Positions 27,807 through 37,739 of a DNA stretch of 64,000 nucleotides are shown one piece after another. The notes beneath the pieces were generated by a model, which searched no databases, had not been told where the DNA came from, and saw only the letters and a program-made list of their open reading frames with translations. Location: assembly GCF_014695715.1 (NCBI RefSeq), contig NZ_JACJOT010000013.1, forward strand, positions 558,001 through 622,000. Reading direction: 5' to 3'. Each line of letters begins with the position of its first letter. Position 1 is the first letter of the stretch. The position numbers were made by a program, and so were the translations under genes. This DNA is from Microcoleus sp. FACHB-68. Lineage in GTDB: Bacteria > Cyanobacteriota > Cyanobacteriia > Cyanobacteriales > Oscillatoriaceae.

Positions 27807-28919
27807 ATGTCAATGGTCAGTTTACCCGGACTCAAAGCAATAATCGACGTCATGAGTCGAGAGCGCAACTTGCCGAAGCAAGCCGTCCAGAACGCCCTAA
27901 CAGAAGCGCTGCTAAAAGGATACGAGCGCTATCGTCGGATGCAAAGCCTGGAAGGGTCAAACTTTCCGGAAGACTACTTCAACAACTTTAAAGTTGAACT
28001 TGATTTGGAAGCAGAAGGCTTTCGAGTCCTCGCAACCAAAACTGTTGTGGAAGCAGCCAGCCAGCCAGATCAGGAGGTTGCCTTCAACACAAAACCGGCT
28101 GCAGCAGCCGGCTTAGGCGACACCGTTGTTGTAGACGTGACACCCGATCAGGGGGAATTTGGGCGTCTCGCCGCACTACAAACCAAGCAGGTGCTCACCC
28201 AAAAACTACAAGAACAGCAGTGCCAGCTCATTAAAGAACAGTTTCTAGAGCTTAGAGGCACCGTTGTGCAAGCAAGGGTGATTCGCATTGAGCGCAAAGC
28301 CACCATTGTTGGAGTCAGCAGTGGTGCCGGCAAGCCAGAGGTAGAGGCGGAACTGCCTAATTATGAAAAGTTGCTCCAAGACAACTATTCAACGGATGCC
28401 AAGCTGAAAGTTTACCTCAAAAAAGTGTATGAAACTCCCCGGCAAGGGCCGCAACTGCGCGTTTCTAGAGCAACAACAGGTTTAGTTGCCGGCATTTTAT
28501 CCGGCATTGTCCCAGAAATTCAGCAGGAAATTATCCAAATTATTGGAGTGGTGAGAGATGCAACACCGGCTTCTCCTTTGGTTGTCTCTCGTAGTAAAAT
28601 TGCGGTGGATACTCAACAGCCAGATTTAGACCCCGTTGCCGTTTGTGTGGGAGAAAATGGAGCGCGATTGCAAGCGGTGATGCATGAATTGCGGGGCGAA
28701 AAAGTTGATATTATTCGATGGTCTGATGACCCCGCAACCTATATTGCAAGAGCTTTGTGTCCGGCAAAGGTGGAGAAGGTTCTGCTCGTCGATCCAGAAA
28801 CACTGGTTGCTGAAGTTTTCTTGCCGGCAGACCAGTTGCCTTTAGCATTAGGGCCAGATGAGCAAAACCTCCGTCTTGCTGCTCGTTTGACGGGTTGGCA
28901 AATTGAACTTAAAACTTAA
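27807..28919 (+). CDS. nusA: NusA-like transcription factor, divergent and solitary
   Basis: A 370-residue NusA: N-terminal RNA polymerase-binding domain (GLKAIIDVMSRERNLPKQAV), S1 domain (about 130-200) and two KH domains. KH1 keeps its loop (CVGENGARLQAVMHELRGEK). KH2 reads LGPDEQNLRLAARLTGW, whereas the family has GKxGQNVRLAARLTGW, so the RNA-binding GKxG loop is altered. The usual neighbours rimP, ylxR and infB are absent on both sides. This may be a diverged paralogue of a canonical nusA elsewhere, or a relocated only copy. Confidence 0.85.
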   Translation: MSMVSLPGLKAIIDVMSRERNLPKQAVQNALTEALLKGYERYRRMQSLEGSNFPEDYFNNFKVELDLEAEGFRVLATKTVVEAASQPDQEVAFNTKPAAAAGLGDTVVVDVTPDQGEFGRLAALQTKQVLTQKLQEQQCQLIKEQFLELRGTVVQARVIRIERKATIVGVSSGAGKPEVEAELPNYEKLLQDNYSTDAKLKVYLKKVYETPRQGPQLRVSRATTGLVAGILSGIVPEIQQEIIQIIGVVRDATPASPLVVSRSKIAVDTQQPDLDPVAVCVGENGARLQAVMHELRGEKVDIIRWSDDPATYIARALCPAKVEKVLLVDPETLVAEVFLPADQLPLALGPDEQNLRLAARLTGWQIELKT

Positions 28920-29177
28920 ATTGATTGTTGCTAATTGTTAGAGAAGAAAGCTTCTTATCTAAATCGCAAAATTTTGGGATAAGCACTTTCTCTCTCTACT
29001 TTCACTTGGGCATTTTGCGTAGGAATACAACCCAATTCGGTCGCTCAACCAAGTTTAAACCGGCTTCTTAGACAAAAGGCTAGACAAATCTCTCGAAATT
29101 CGAGACAATTGCCATATTCAAGTGCCGGTTAAGTACCTACTTGCTAACTTCTTTACCCAGCTAAGAGAGCTGATTTT

Positions 29178-31115
29178 ATGGAACCCAAATCTTCATCCCA
29201 GGCTAAAACGCTTTCTTTATCCGATTCTAAATCAGTTGTTGATGCCGGCACTGCGGCTGAAATCACTGAAGCCAGAGAAGATGAAAACCCGTATGAGTTT
29301 CTTTTTACGCGAGCGATTGAATTCCGTCAAGAAACCATTTATTTCATCGTTGTAGATCGCTTTCACGATGGCGATTCAGACAATAGCGAAGGCCCAAACC
29401 CCGAACTTTATGATCCTGCCGGTGAAGATTGGGGCAAATACTGGGGGGGAGACTTACAGGGGATTATCGACAAATTAGACTACTTAAAAGGGATGGGAGT
29501 AACCGCGCTTTGGCTGACTCCTCTTTTTGAGCAAGTTGAAGCATTATTTATTGAACAAGCAGCCATTCACGGCTACTGGATCAAAGACTTTAAGCGCCTC
29601 AATCCTCGATTTATTGGCAAAGATGATGAGCCTTCTCTAAACAAAACCCAGGAAACGAGAAATACAGCTTTTGACCGATTAATTGCTGAGTTACACAAAC
29701 GGGATATGAAAATGATCCTGGATATTGTCTGTAACCACAGTAACCCAGATTTTAGCGGCAAAAAAGGAGAACTTTACGACGATGGCGTAAAAATTGCTGA
29801 TTTTAATAACGATAAAGATAACTGGTATCACCATTATGGTGAAGTGACAAACTGGGAAGACGAGTGGCAGGTGCAAAACTGCGAACTTTCAGGTTTGGCA
29901 ACTTTCAACGAAAACAACGTTGAATACCGAAATTACATTAAAGCAGCCATTAAACAATGGCTAGATCGGGGCGTTGATGCGTTGCGGGTGGATACTGTAA
30001 AGCATATGCCAATTTGGTTTTGGCAAGAATTTAATGGGGAGATCCAAACCCATAAACCTGACGTCTTTATTTTTGGAGAGTGGATTTACAATAGTCCAAA
30101 TGATGAGCGATCGGTTGAATTTGCAAATCGATCGGGCATGACTCTTTTAGATTTTGGGTTGTGCATGGCGATCCGGCAAGCTATGGCTGTCAATGCTGAA
30201 CCGGGCTTTCAAATGGTTCAGGAAGTTTTCGATCTGGATTATCGCTATGATGGTGCAACGGAACTGATTACATTTATTGACAATCATGATATGGTTCGGT
30301 TCCAAAGCCTTAATCCTGATCCTGATGTGTTGCGCTTGGCAATGAATTTGGTGATGACTTGCCGGGGGATTCCTTGTATATATTACGGGACTGAACAGTT
30401 TCTTCACAATGATACGAATGCTGATGGCAATCCATACGGAAATAATGATCCGTATAACCGCCCGATGATGGAAAACTGGGATACCGATACAGCCATTTAT
30501 CGGGATATTCGGTTGCTGTCAGGATTGCGCCGGCTCAACCCGGCGATTTGTTTAGGAAGTCAGTGGTTAAAATATATCACTGCTGATGTTTATTGTTACC
30601 TGCGACGTTATCGGGATTCCCGCTGTTTTGTGGCGATGAATAAAGGTGAGCCGGTGACGCTTGAGAAGGTGGATACTGATTTACCCGATAAAGAGCATAC
30701 TTGTGTTTTAACGGGGCGTAAATTAGAAGTCAAAGATGGCTTTCTCTATAATTTAGAATTGGGAGCGAAAGAAGCCATTGTCATCAGTCATGTTGGGGAG
30801 CGAGTTAAAGGACAAACTGTGGTGCGGGTGCAAGTCAATGGCATCGCAACGAATCCGGGTGAAATTGTGGTAATTATCGGCGATTGTCCGGAATTAGGAA
30901 ATTGGGATATTGCCAAAGCTTACCCGCTGGAATATATCAATGCAAATACTTGGTTTACCGAAATTCCATTTAATGAAAGTGCCGGCAAGGCAATTTCATA
31001 TAAATATGCGATGTGGCGCGAAGGTCAAGCTCCAGTCCGGGAAAATTTAGTGTGCCGGCGGTGGCTTCTAGCAGACGAAGGTATTGTCAAGTGGCGCGAT
31101 ACTTGGAGTCATTAA
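29178..31115 (+). CDS. Alpha-amylase family GH13 enzyme with CBM20
   Basis: A 645-residue glycoside hydrolase without a signal peptide, so probably acting on intracellular glycogen or maltodextrins. The GH13 barrel covers about 50-440, with nucleophile D272 in GVDALRVDTVKH, acid/base E301 in FIFGEWIYN and stabiliser D371 in FIDNHDMVRF. A C-terminal domain has the CBM20 starch-binding pattern (IGDCPELGNWD, about 560-645). ATG 29178 is preceded by AAGAGAG. Exact specificity, amylase or transglycosylase, is open. Confidence 0.9.
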   Translation: MEPKSSSQAKTLSLSDSKSVVDAGTAAEITEAREDENPYEFLFTRAIEFRQETIYFIVVDRFHDGDSDNSEGPNPELYDPAGEDWGKYWGGDLQGIIDKLDYLKGMGVTALWLTPLFEQVEALFIEQAAIHGYWIKDFKRLNPRFIGKDDEPSLNKTQETRNTAFDRLIAELHKRDMKMILDIVCNHSNPDFSGKKGELYDDGVKIADFNNDKDNWYHHYGEVTNWEDEWQVQNCELSGLATFNENNVEYRNYIKAAIKQWLDRGVDALRVDTVKHMPIWFWQEFNGEIQTHKPDVFIFGEWIYNSPNDERSVEFANRSGMTLLDFGLCMAIRQAMAVNAEPGFQMVQEVFDLDYRYDGATELITFIDNHDMVRFQSLNPDPDVLRLAMNLVMTCRGIPCIYYGTEQFLHNDTNADGNPYGNNDPYNRPMMENWDTDTAIYRDIRLLSGLRRLNPAICLGSQWLKYITADVYCYLRRYRDSRCFVAMNKGEPVTLEKVDTDLPDKEHTCVLTGRKLEVKDGFLYNLELGAKEAIVISHVGERVKGQTVVRVQVNGIATNPGEIVVIIGDCPELGNWDIAKAYPLEYINANTWFTEIPFNESAGKAISYKYAMWREGQAPVRENLVCRRWLLADEGIVKWRDTWSH

Positions 31116-31127
31116 CTTAATCGGAAA

Positions 31128-31161
31128 AGCAACCCAGTTTCTTAAAAAAAATTGGGTTGCT
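31128..31161. terminator. Hairpin terminator between amylase and cruP
   Basis: Arms AGCAACCCAGTTT and AAATTGGGTTGCT (31128-31140, 31149-31161) pair with one wobble around an 8-nt A-rich loop. It lies 12 bases after the amylase stop, between convergent genes. Confidence 0.65.
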
Positions 31162-31320
31162 GCGCCCAATCACTTTAATTGAATAATCGGATAAACAGAT
31201 ATCGTTATTAAATTCAAAAATTTTTTGAGTAATTGTTATTAGAAAAATATAATTTTTTTCAAAAATTAGCAAAATATTCAGAATTTAAACATAATTCGCC
31301 CTGCGTCTACCAAGATTTCT

Positions 31321-32886
31321 TTAGTAATCACCGGCAGAACCATAGATCCACGCATCAAGCCAACGATGATAATAATATTGTTGTGCCGGCGATAAAGTTT
31401 TAACAAACGGTTCCATAGCTTGTCCGAGGGGAAATAGCGCACTGTAAACACCCAAATTAATGTAATGACGCATCCAATCTAAGAGCGGAATCAGTCCAAG
31501 CTGTGGGGTGAGTTTGATAATTAATGCCGGATTATTTATAGCTGTTTTCAGGAGGGTTTGAGATAAAGCAGAAAACTGCACCACATCTTGTAGAAAAGGC
31601 TTTAAAACCGGCTCTCCCAATTGCTCCATGCCGGCAAACACTCCAGAGAGTAACTGATTAATTTGTTCCGGTTCAATTTTACGCTCAATCCCAACAGTCA
31701 TCGCCCGTTGAAACAGCCACGTTACTGATAAACTCGGTTGATAAGGTTGCAATAAAGCCAAAGCCGGCGCAGAAAGTGTGTCTGCTTGCAGCGCTTCCTC
31801 AATGCCGGTGGTTAAACGCTTGAGATGGCGCACCATTGCCCCAAACCCGCCAAAACTCAAAGGAGATTGACTGCCGCTACTATCTCCCACCGGCAGAATG
31901 CGACTCCAAGGCATTTGTAAGGGACTTTGCCGGTAAGAAGGAAAGAAGCCAAACAATGCTCGTTGAAATTGCAATTGATCGACTTCAACGCCTTGGTATG
32001 CCGGCAGCAAGCGCAGATATTCCTCAAATAGAAACTCTAAACTAAACCGTTGCGGATCAGCGTCTAAATAAGTAAATAAATAAGTCGTGCGCCCATCTCT
32101 AGCGGGAAACGCTTCCCAAAAATACTGGCATTGATGTTGTATTGGCGTAAAAGACACAAACAAATCACCTGTTTCATTTTGAGGAAATCCCCGCGCACAA
32201 CTTCCCACAACTAAACAAATGCTATCGGGTTTTTGTCCTTGCCGCGCCTGCCGAATCACTGGGGAAAAATGCCCCATTGCATCGATGAATAATCGAGTTC
32301 TTAAAGTGCTGATTGCGGAATTTTCCGCTTGACTTTTGACTTCTATCGTTATTCCATCTGGATGAACAATGGCTGCCTCAAAAGCCGTATTTTCAAATAA
32401 CTGTCCGCCGGCTTCTAAAAATCGTAACTTAAGCGTGTCGAGTAAAGAAACTGGATCAACCCCAATATTAAGAACATCACGCACCCAAACTTCAGCGCCA
32501 TTTAAAAAACTTACACGGGCTGGATTATATTCTGTTGCGATCGCTTGCCCTAATTCTGCTTCCGAAAGTAAATTTAATTCCACAAACACATCTAATTCTT
32601 TGCGAGAGATGTTCCATTCTTGATCTCTGCCGCGCAAAATCCCCCGCTCAATTAGCGCCACCCGCCATCCTCGCTGCGCTAAAGCCGCACCGATGAAAAT
32701 TCCCAAAGTGCCGCCGGCGATCACAATATCCCACTCTACAGTTTCCAAAGGCTGCTCGTTTTGCTTCACCACAGCCGGCACAGGGGCGCTTCCCTCTTTA
32801 ATGGCTTGCCAGAGGCTATCGGCACGACGCAGTGTCCCCAATGCGTCACCAGGTAGCTGAGATAGAATTTGCTCGGTTTGGCTCAT
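31321..32886 (-). CDS. cruP: CruP, lycopene cyclase paralogue (FAD-dependent)
   Basis: A 521-residue flavoprotein of the CruA/CruP family. I recognise CruP-specific stretches shared with plastid CruP: AGGTLGIFIGAALAQRG (FAD/NAD fold), GRDQEWNISRKEL, DAMGHFSPVIRQAR, RTTYLFTYLD and SPLSFGGFGAMVRHL. CruA and CruP were reported as lycopene cyclases in Synechococcus 7002. Plant work suggests CruP has little cyclase activity and instead limits oxidative stress, so function is left open. It shares a carotenoid neighbourhood with crtW 4 kb away. Confidence 0.88.
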   Translation of the reverse strand: MSQTEQILSQLPGDALGTLRRADSLWQAIKEGSAPVPAVVKQNEQPLETVEWDIVIAGGTLGIFIGAALAQRGWRVALIERGILRGRDQEWNISRKELDVFVELNLLSEAELGQAIATEYNPARVSFLNGAEVWVRDVLNIGVDPVSLLDTLKLRFLEAGGQLFENTAFEAAIVHPDGITIEVKSQAENSAISTLRTRLFIDAMGHFSPVIRQARQGQKPDSICLVVGSCARGFPQNETGDLFVSFTPIQHQCQYFWEAFPARDGRTTYLFTYLDADPQRFSLEFLFEEYLRLLPAYQGVEVDQLQFQRALFGFFPSYRQSPLQMPWSRILPVGDSSGSQSPLSFGGFGAMVRHLKRLTTGIEEALQADTLSAPALALLQPYQPSLSVTWLFQRAMTVGIERKIEPEQINQLLSGVFAGMEQLGEPVLKPFLQDVVQFSALSQTLLKTAINNPALIIKLTPQLGLIPLLDWMRHYINLGVYSALFPLGQAMEPFVKTLSPAQQYYYHRWLDAWIYGSAGDY

Positions 32887-33392
32887 GAGTTGTCAATTTT
32901 CTACAGAAGCTTTCTTTACATCCTAATCTGGTATCAGTTTTGCTGACATCGTCGCAGCAGTCGCAACGCCGGCAGCGAGTTTAACAGCCCTTTTTTCTGT
33001 CAACTTGCTTGCTCAGTTCGATTCTTTTTGTATTATCGCTTACACAAACCAGTAATACTAGATAATGCTTGTGGCAGAGAACGCGAAAAACCCAGATTAC
33101 GCCTGAGAGAGAGGAATATGCACCTCCAGCTTCATAAAATAACTCCAGGCTTACAAATAGCATTGCTTTGATTTTATATAAACACCCAACATTCCTCAAT
33201 CTTTGGTGAGGGAGGAAAGTGTAAATTTATGTGCTGACAAGATTTTATTCTTTGTTGGCGCAAACAGATGTGGGTTTGAAAGTTTAATTGGAATTCTAGC
33301 AGATTGGAAAAAATCAAGTCTGACACAATTACTAATTTAAGCGATAACTAATAGCGCAGATTCAGTAGTAATAGCGAAGCAGAAGTAGCAAA
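32887..33392. other. Divergent intergenic region between cruP and DUF2993
   Basis: About 505 bases between divergent genes, so it should contain both promoters. No ORF with coding character is seen. Confidence 0.5.
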
Positions 33393-34133
33393 ATGCGAGA
33401 AACAGCGGGACTGGGAGAACAAGCGATTAATAAAATTGCTGAGATGGCGCTGGCAAGTCAACTACACGATGCGGGAGAATTAGAAGTTCGGATTAAGATC
33501 GATTTTAACAAACTCGCGCGTGGAGAAGTTGAGTCGATTGCGATCAAGATCGCTGGCTTATTAATGCAAGCAAATTTGCGCCTAGAAGAATTGCAGCTAC
33601 AAATTAATCGCGTTACAGTTAAGCCTTTTAGCGCCCTGTTCGGCAAAATCGAACTGACGCATCCTTGTGAGGGTAATGTTCGTGCTGTGATCAACGAGGA
33701 TAGTCTCAGCCATGCCCTTAACAACCCATCTTCCTCCAAAAATTCTCGACAAAATCAACGTTTTGATGAGAGGAAAATTAGCGGAATTCACATTCAGAAA
33801 CTGCGGTGTTTTTTCCTAGCAAATGGTCATATTGTTTTTAACTGCGAAGCGATTTTGGAAAAAACAAATGAAGCTCAATCCGTTGCCTTCACAGCCACAC
33901 CCAGCATTGGGATGGATGGGCGAAAAATTGTGTTCCAAGATGTGCGGGATGTGGAAGGCAAGGAACCCCCAAGCGGATTAGCAGCAGCTTTAGTGGCGCA
34001 GGCAAGCGAAATTTTAAGTTTGCCTGAGTTTGAGGAAAAAGGAATGTCTCTGCAATTTCAGGAACTCGATCTGGTAGCCGGCAAGTTAACTTGGCAAGCT
34101 GCCGCCCACATTGAGCAATTTCCATCCGGTTAA
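33393..34133 (+). CDS. DUF2993 (LmeA-like) protein
   Basis: A 246-residue member of DUF2993, widespread in cyanobacteria and actinobacteria. Typical features are the N-terminal amphipathic GEQAINKIAEMALASQL stretch and the middle block RGEVESIAIKIAGLLMQANL, in which the family's usual position-specific Ser/Gly pattern is kept. Mycobacterial LmeA works on lipoglycans at the envelope, but no function is proven in cyanobacteria. The glycosyltransferase follows 32 bases later on the same strand and may be cotranscribed. Confidence 0.8.
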   Translation: MRETAGLGEQAINKIAEMALASQLHDAGELEVRIKIDFNKLARGEVESIAIKIAGLLMQANLRLEELQLQINRVTVKPFSALFGKIELTHPCEGNVRAVINEDSLSHALNNPSSSKNSRQNQRFDERKISGIHIQKLRCFFLANGHIVFNCEAILEKTNEAQSVAFTATPSIGMDGRKIVFQDVRDVEGKEPPSGLAAALVAQASEILSLPEFEEKGMSLQFQELDLVAGKLTWQAAAHIEQFPSG

Positions 34134-34165
34134 CCGGCTTATTAAAACTTTATTGGGGTGAGTTC

Positions 34166-35458
34166 ATGACACACTTTGGTATTATTTGCCCGCCGTTTCC
34201 CGGTCACTTAAATCCCCAGGCAGCCTTGGGACGAGAACTGCAAAAACGCGGTCATCGCGTCACTTTTCTGCAAATTCCTGATGTAGAACTTAAAGTGCGC
34301 TCAGAAGGGCTGAACTATTGGCCCATTGGGCAGTCTCTTTACCGGCCCGGTTTTCTGGCTGAAACTTGCGAGCAACTCGGTAAATTGAGCGATATGGAAG
34401 CGCTGCGCTACTCACTCGATTTTTGCCGGCATATTACTGAAATTATCTGCGAAGATGCCCCAGGTGCGATTAAGGCGGCGGGGATTGAAGTGTTGCTCGT
34501 CGATCAGCTCGAACCTGCCGGTGAAACAGTCGCCGAATTCCTTGGTATTCCTTTTATTTGCGTCTCTTGCGCTCAGGCAATGCACCGCAGAGCGGATGTT
34601 CCCCCGTTTTTCACGCCTTGGAGTTACCACAATACTTGGTGGGCGCGGCTTCGCAATCTGGCCGTTTATTATATGCTAGACCGCAGCAGCCAACCGATTT
34701 TGCAAGCGCTCAATCACTACCGGCAAGCGTGGAAACTGCCGGCATATCGCAACTTGTACGCCTCCGCTGCCCGACTGGCCCACATTAGCCAGCAGCCGGC
34801 TGCCTTTGATTTCCCCAACACCAACCTGCCGGCGCACTTCCATTACACCGGGCCATTTCGCAATGCCTCGCCGCGATCGGTTTCTTTTCCGTTTGAACGG
34901 TTAACCGGCCAACCACTAATTTACGCTTCACTGGGCAGTTTGCAAAACACGAAGCACGAACTCTTTCAAATGATCGCCGCTGCTTGTGAAGGGCTAGATG
35001 TGCAACTGGTGATCACGCATGGGGGCGGGATGAATGCAGAAGCGGTTCAACAACTTCGCGGTTCCCCATTAGTGGTTGAGTACGCGCCCCAAATGGAAGT
35101 GCTCGCCAAAGCAAGCTTAACCATTACTCACGGGGGACTGAACACGGTGCTCGATTCCCTCAGCTACGGCGTTCCCCTGGTTGCCATTCCCATTACCTTT
35201 GAACAGCCCGGAACCGGCGCACGAATTCGCTGGACGGGGACTGGGGAAGTGATTGGTTTATCTAGCTTGAGCGTTCCCACGCTGCGATCAACCATTCAGC
35301 GGGTGCTGACAGAAGATTCTTACTTACAAAATGCCTTGCGGATCAAGCAAGCGATCTCTCAAGCCGGTGGCGTGAAACGAGCTGCTGATATTGTTGAGCA
35401 GGCTGTTAAGGTTGATCGTCCAGCGCTAAAGCAGGCGGCTTTAGGGACTAGAGGCTAG
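34166..35458 (+). CDS. GT1 (UGT/MGT-type) glycosyltransferase, possibly carotenoid-directed
   Basis: A 430-residue GT-B enzyme of family 1. The N-terminal domain begins GIICPPFPGHLNPQAALG; the C-terminal nucleotide-sugar site contains VEYAPQMEVLAKASLTITHG and GLNTVLDSLSYGVPLVAIP, equivalent to the PSPG/UGT motif. It resembles zeaxanthin glucosyltransferases (CrtX) and related macrolide enzymes. With crtW and cruP close by, glycosylation of a xanthophyll is a reasonable inference, but sterol or other hydrophobic acceptors are possible. Confidence 0.83.
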   Translation: MTHFGIICPPFPGHLNPQAALGRELQKRGHRVTFLQIPDVELKVRSEGLNYWPIGQSLYRPGFLAETCEQLGKLSDMEALRYSLDFCRHITEIICEDAPGAIKAAGIEVLLVDQLEPAGETVAEFLGIPFICVSCAQAMHRRADVPPFFTPWSYHNTWWARLRNLAVYYMLDRSSQPILQALNHYRQAWKLPAYRNLYASAARLAHISQQPAAFDFPNTNLPAHFHYTGPFRNASPRSVSFPFERLTGQPLIYASLGSLQNTKHELFQMIAAACEGLDVQLVITHGGGMNAEAVQQLRGSPLVVEYAPQMEVLAKASLTITHGGLNTVLDSLSYGVPLVAIPITFEQPGTGARIRWTGTGEVIGLSSLSVPTLRSTIQRVLTEDSYLQNALRIKQAISQAGGVKRAADIVEQAVKVDRPALKQAALGTRG

Positions 35459-35500
35459 GGGAAGAAACACAGACAGCTTTTTTGTATCCCGCCTTTGAGT

Positions 35501-36328
35501 TTATCCCGATACTTTATTATCTTTGAGCGCAAATGTTCGCCGGAATACCCACTGCATCATGCCGGGAAGCAAGCTATAAGCTGCCTTTGACATATTAGCC
35601 GAACCCACTATTACCTCAGCTCGCTTATGCTTGACTCCATCCCAAACGGCTTTGGCGACATCTTCCGGCTTTTCCACGACGGGAACACTTAGCACCTGCT
35701 TCACCTGATCATGACGTGCTTGAGTGTCTTGCTCATCTGTACCTCGAAAAATCGCCCGTTCCAAAAAATTACTTTTGATTATATTGGGATAAATTCCACA
35801 AACATGAATGCCTTTGGGTGCGAGTTCCCCGTGCAGTGCTTCTGTTAAGCCGGTGACGGCATATTTGCTCGTGGAGTAAGGCACTAAATAAGCAATGGGA
35901 ACTTTGCCGCCGATGGAACTAATATTAACAATCGTGCCGGTTCCTCGTTCAATGAAATGCGGCAATAATGCGTGAATTGTGTGAATATATCCCCAAAGAT
36001 TGAGGTCTAAGCAGGAGTGCCAATCCTCAAGGGAAAACTTATCTGCCGGCCCGGATATGTACAAACCGGCATTGTTGATCAGCACGTCGATTTTGCCAAA
36101 TTGCTCTAGTGCTCTATGGATCAGCGCATTCACCTGCACGGGATCGGTGACATCGGTAGGGACGGCGAGTGCGGAACGTCCGAGCGATCGCACTTCGCCG
36201 GCAGCCGCTTCCAATCGATCCGCATGACGCGCTGCTAATACTAAATCGTACCCTTCGCGAGCAAATAAAAGTGCGGTTGCTTTGCCGATGCCTTCAGACG
36301 CACCCGTAATTAATACTGTGCCAGCCAT
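35501..36328 (-). CDS. Short-chain dehydrogenase/reductase
   Basis: A 275-residue classical SDR. The cofactor motif is TGASEGIGKAT (TGxxxGxG); NNAG is in VLINNAGLY; the catalytic serine lies in VNISSIGG and the YxxxK pair in YSTSKYAVTG. The basic residues after strand 2 (AARHADR) favour NADP(H). It is convergent with the glycosyltransferase and divergent from crtW. The substrate is not predictable; a role in carotenoid or lipid modification is only suggested by position. Confidence 0.85.
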   Translation of the reverse strand: MAGTVLITGASEGIGKATALLFAREGYDLVLAARHADRLEAAAGEVRSLGRSALAVPTDVTDPVQVNALIHRALEQFGKIDVLINNAGLYISGPADKFSLEDWHSCLDLNLWGYIHTIHALLPHFIERGTGTIVNISSIGGKVPIAYLVPYSTSKYAVTGLTEALHGELAPKGIHVCGIYPNIIKSNFLERAIFRGTDEQDTQARHDQVKQVLSVPVVEKPEDVAKAVWDGVKHKRAEVIVGSANMSKAAYSLLPGMMQWVFRRTFALKDNKVSG

Positions 36329-36914
36329 ACTCCTTATCCTGAAAATGCTATTTTGTTATCTTATTTTATTCAAAATCGTTAAATATAAACTCTAACTTTT
36401 GTCGGATGTTTCACCGCAATTTCACTCCGTAGTTAGAGCCAGAATAAAAAAGATTTGCTAGCCTTTCACCGGCAAGCGTCATTTTATTTGTAAAAGCAGT
36501 AAAAGTAGAGCCGGTTGAAGCGAAACGTAGGAGTGTGCTTTCTAACACAGTTTTCCCCATAATGATATCATCCTTAAGGAATGCGAGGTATTTAAACTGC
36601 CGGCAGATAATCAGGGCTGGAGGGAAAGCTAGAATTAAATCACAAGTAAATTGTAAATAAATGTAAATATGTTATTCTGTCATAAGGAGATTGAAGCTGC
36701 TGGTGCATAAAAAATACTAAGATCAAGCCCAATTTTCTCATTGTTGTAAAAATCGGCTATAAAGCATTCTTATTTTTGCTTATCTGCAAAAATTCCTACA
36801 GATAAAGCTATGTTTTAGAGCGTTGTGGCGATAATATTTTATTGCCTAGTGTGCCGTCTTGTCTTGATGATCAGGTTCCTAAATTTTCACTTTTAAGCTA
36901 CACGGAGTCAAAGT
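36329..36914. other. Divergent intergenic region upstream of crtW
   Basis: About 585 AT-rich bases between the divergent SDR and crtW genes. It should hold both promoters. CACGGAG at 36901-36907 serves as the crtW ribosome binding site. No gene is seen. Confidence 0.5.
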
Positions 36915-37739
36915 ATGATTCAGCTCGATAGAGCCTCCCTGCCACCCATAGAAATTTCTTCAAGCGTTAACACCAGAGTATCGCTGCCACTCGTAGAAAT
37001 TTCTGCAAACGCTAAAAATGAAGAGGGAAGCAAGGGAATTTTAATCGCTTTTGCGATGTTTGCGCTATGGGCGAGCAGCCTGGTTTTCTTGTTTTACCTG
37101 GATCTTTCCAAAGTTCCCATGTGGTTGGTGTTGCCGGCTATCCTTTGGCAGACTTTTATGTACACGGGCTTATTTATTATTTCTCATGATGCCATGCATG
37201 GCGCAGTCTTTCCTCAAAATCGCAAAATTAACAATTTGATCGGTTCAGCAGCCGTCTTTGTTTACGCTCTCTTTTCCTATAAAAAGTTACTGAAAAAGCA
37301 TGGAGTACACCACCAACATCCGGCAACTGAACTCGATCCCGATTTTCACGATCTAAAGCACAAAAACTTTTTTGCGTGGTATTTCCATTTTATGATGAGT
37401 TACACGACTTGGAGGCAAATTATTGGATTAATGGTTATCTTTAATATTGTTAGATCTGTAACTCATATTCCCGAACTAAATTTAGAGCTATTTTGGGGTC
37501 TTCCTTCACTTTTGAGTTCGCTGCAATTATTTTATTTTGGGACTTTCTTACCCCATCGAGAACCCAAAGGAGGCTATACGAATTCCCATCGAGCACAAAG
37601 CAGTGAGTTTCCAGTTTTCTGGTCATTTGTGACTTGCTATCATTTTGGCTACCACCAACAACATCACGAAAATCCTAATGTTCCTTGGTGGAAGTTACCG
37701 GAAATCTATAAAAATTCAAAACAGCAACCCGCATCCTGA
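36915..37739 (+). CDS. crtW: Beta-carotene ketolase CrtW
   Basis: A 274-residue membrane di-iron oxygenase that adds 4-keto groups to beta-ionone rings, giving echinenone, canthaxanthin or keto-myxol derivatives. Histidine clusters fit the family: ISHDAMHGAVFP, KKHGVHHQHPATELDPDFHD and CYHFGYHQQHHENPNVPWW, with LPHREPKGGYTNSHRA before the last. Membrane segments surround them. The first 35 or so residues contain an imperfect duplication (LPPIEISSSVN / LPLVEISANAK), not usual for CrtW. The gene is monocistronic. Confidence 0.92.
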   Translation: MIQLDRASLPPIEISSSVNTRVSLPLVEISANAKNEEGSKGILIAFAMFALWASSLVFLFYLDLSKVPMWLVLPAILWQTFMYTGLFIISHDAMHGAVFPQNRKINNLIGSAAVFVYALFSYKKLLKKHGVHHQHPATELDPDFHDLKHKNFFAWYFHFMMSYTTWRQIIGLMVIFNIVRSVTHIPELNLELFWGLPSLLSSLQLFYFGTFLPHREPKGGYTNSHRAQSSEFPVFWSFVTCYHFGYHQQHHENPNVPWWKLPEIYKNSKQQPAS

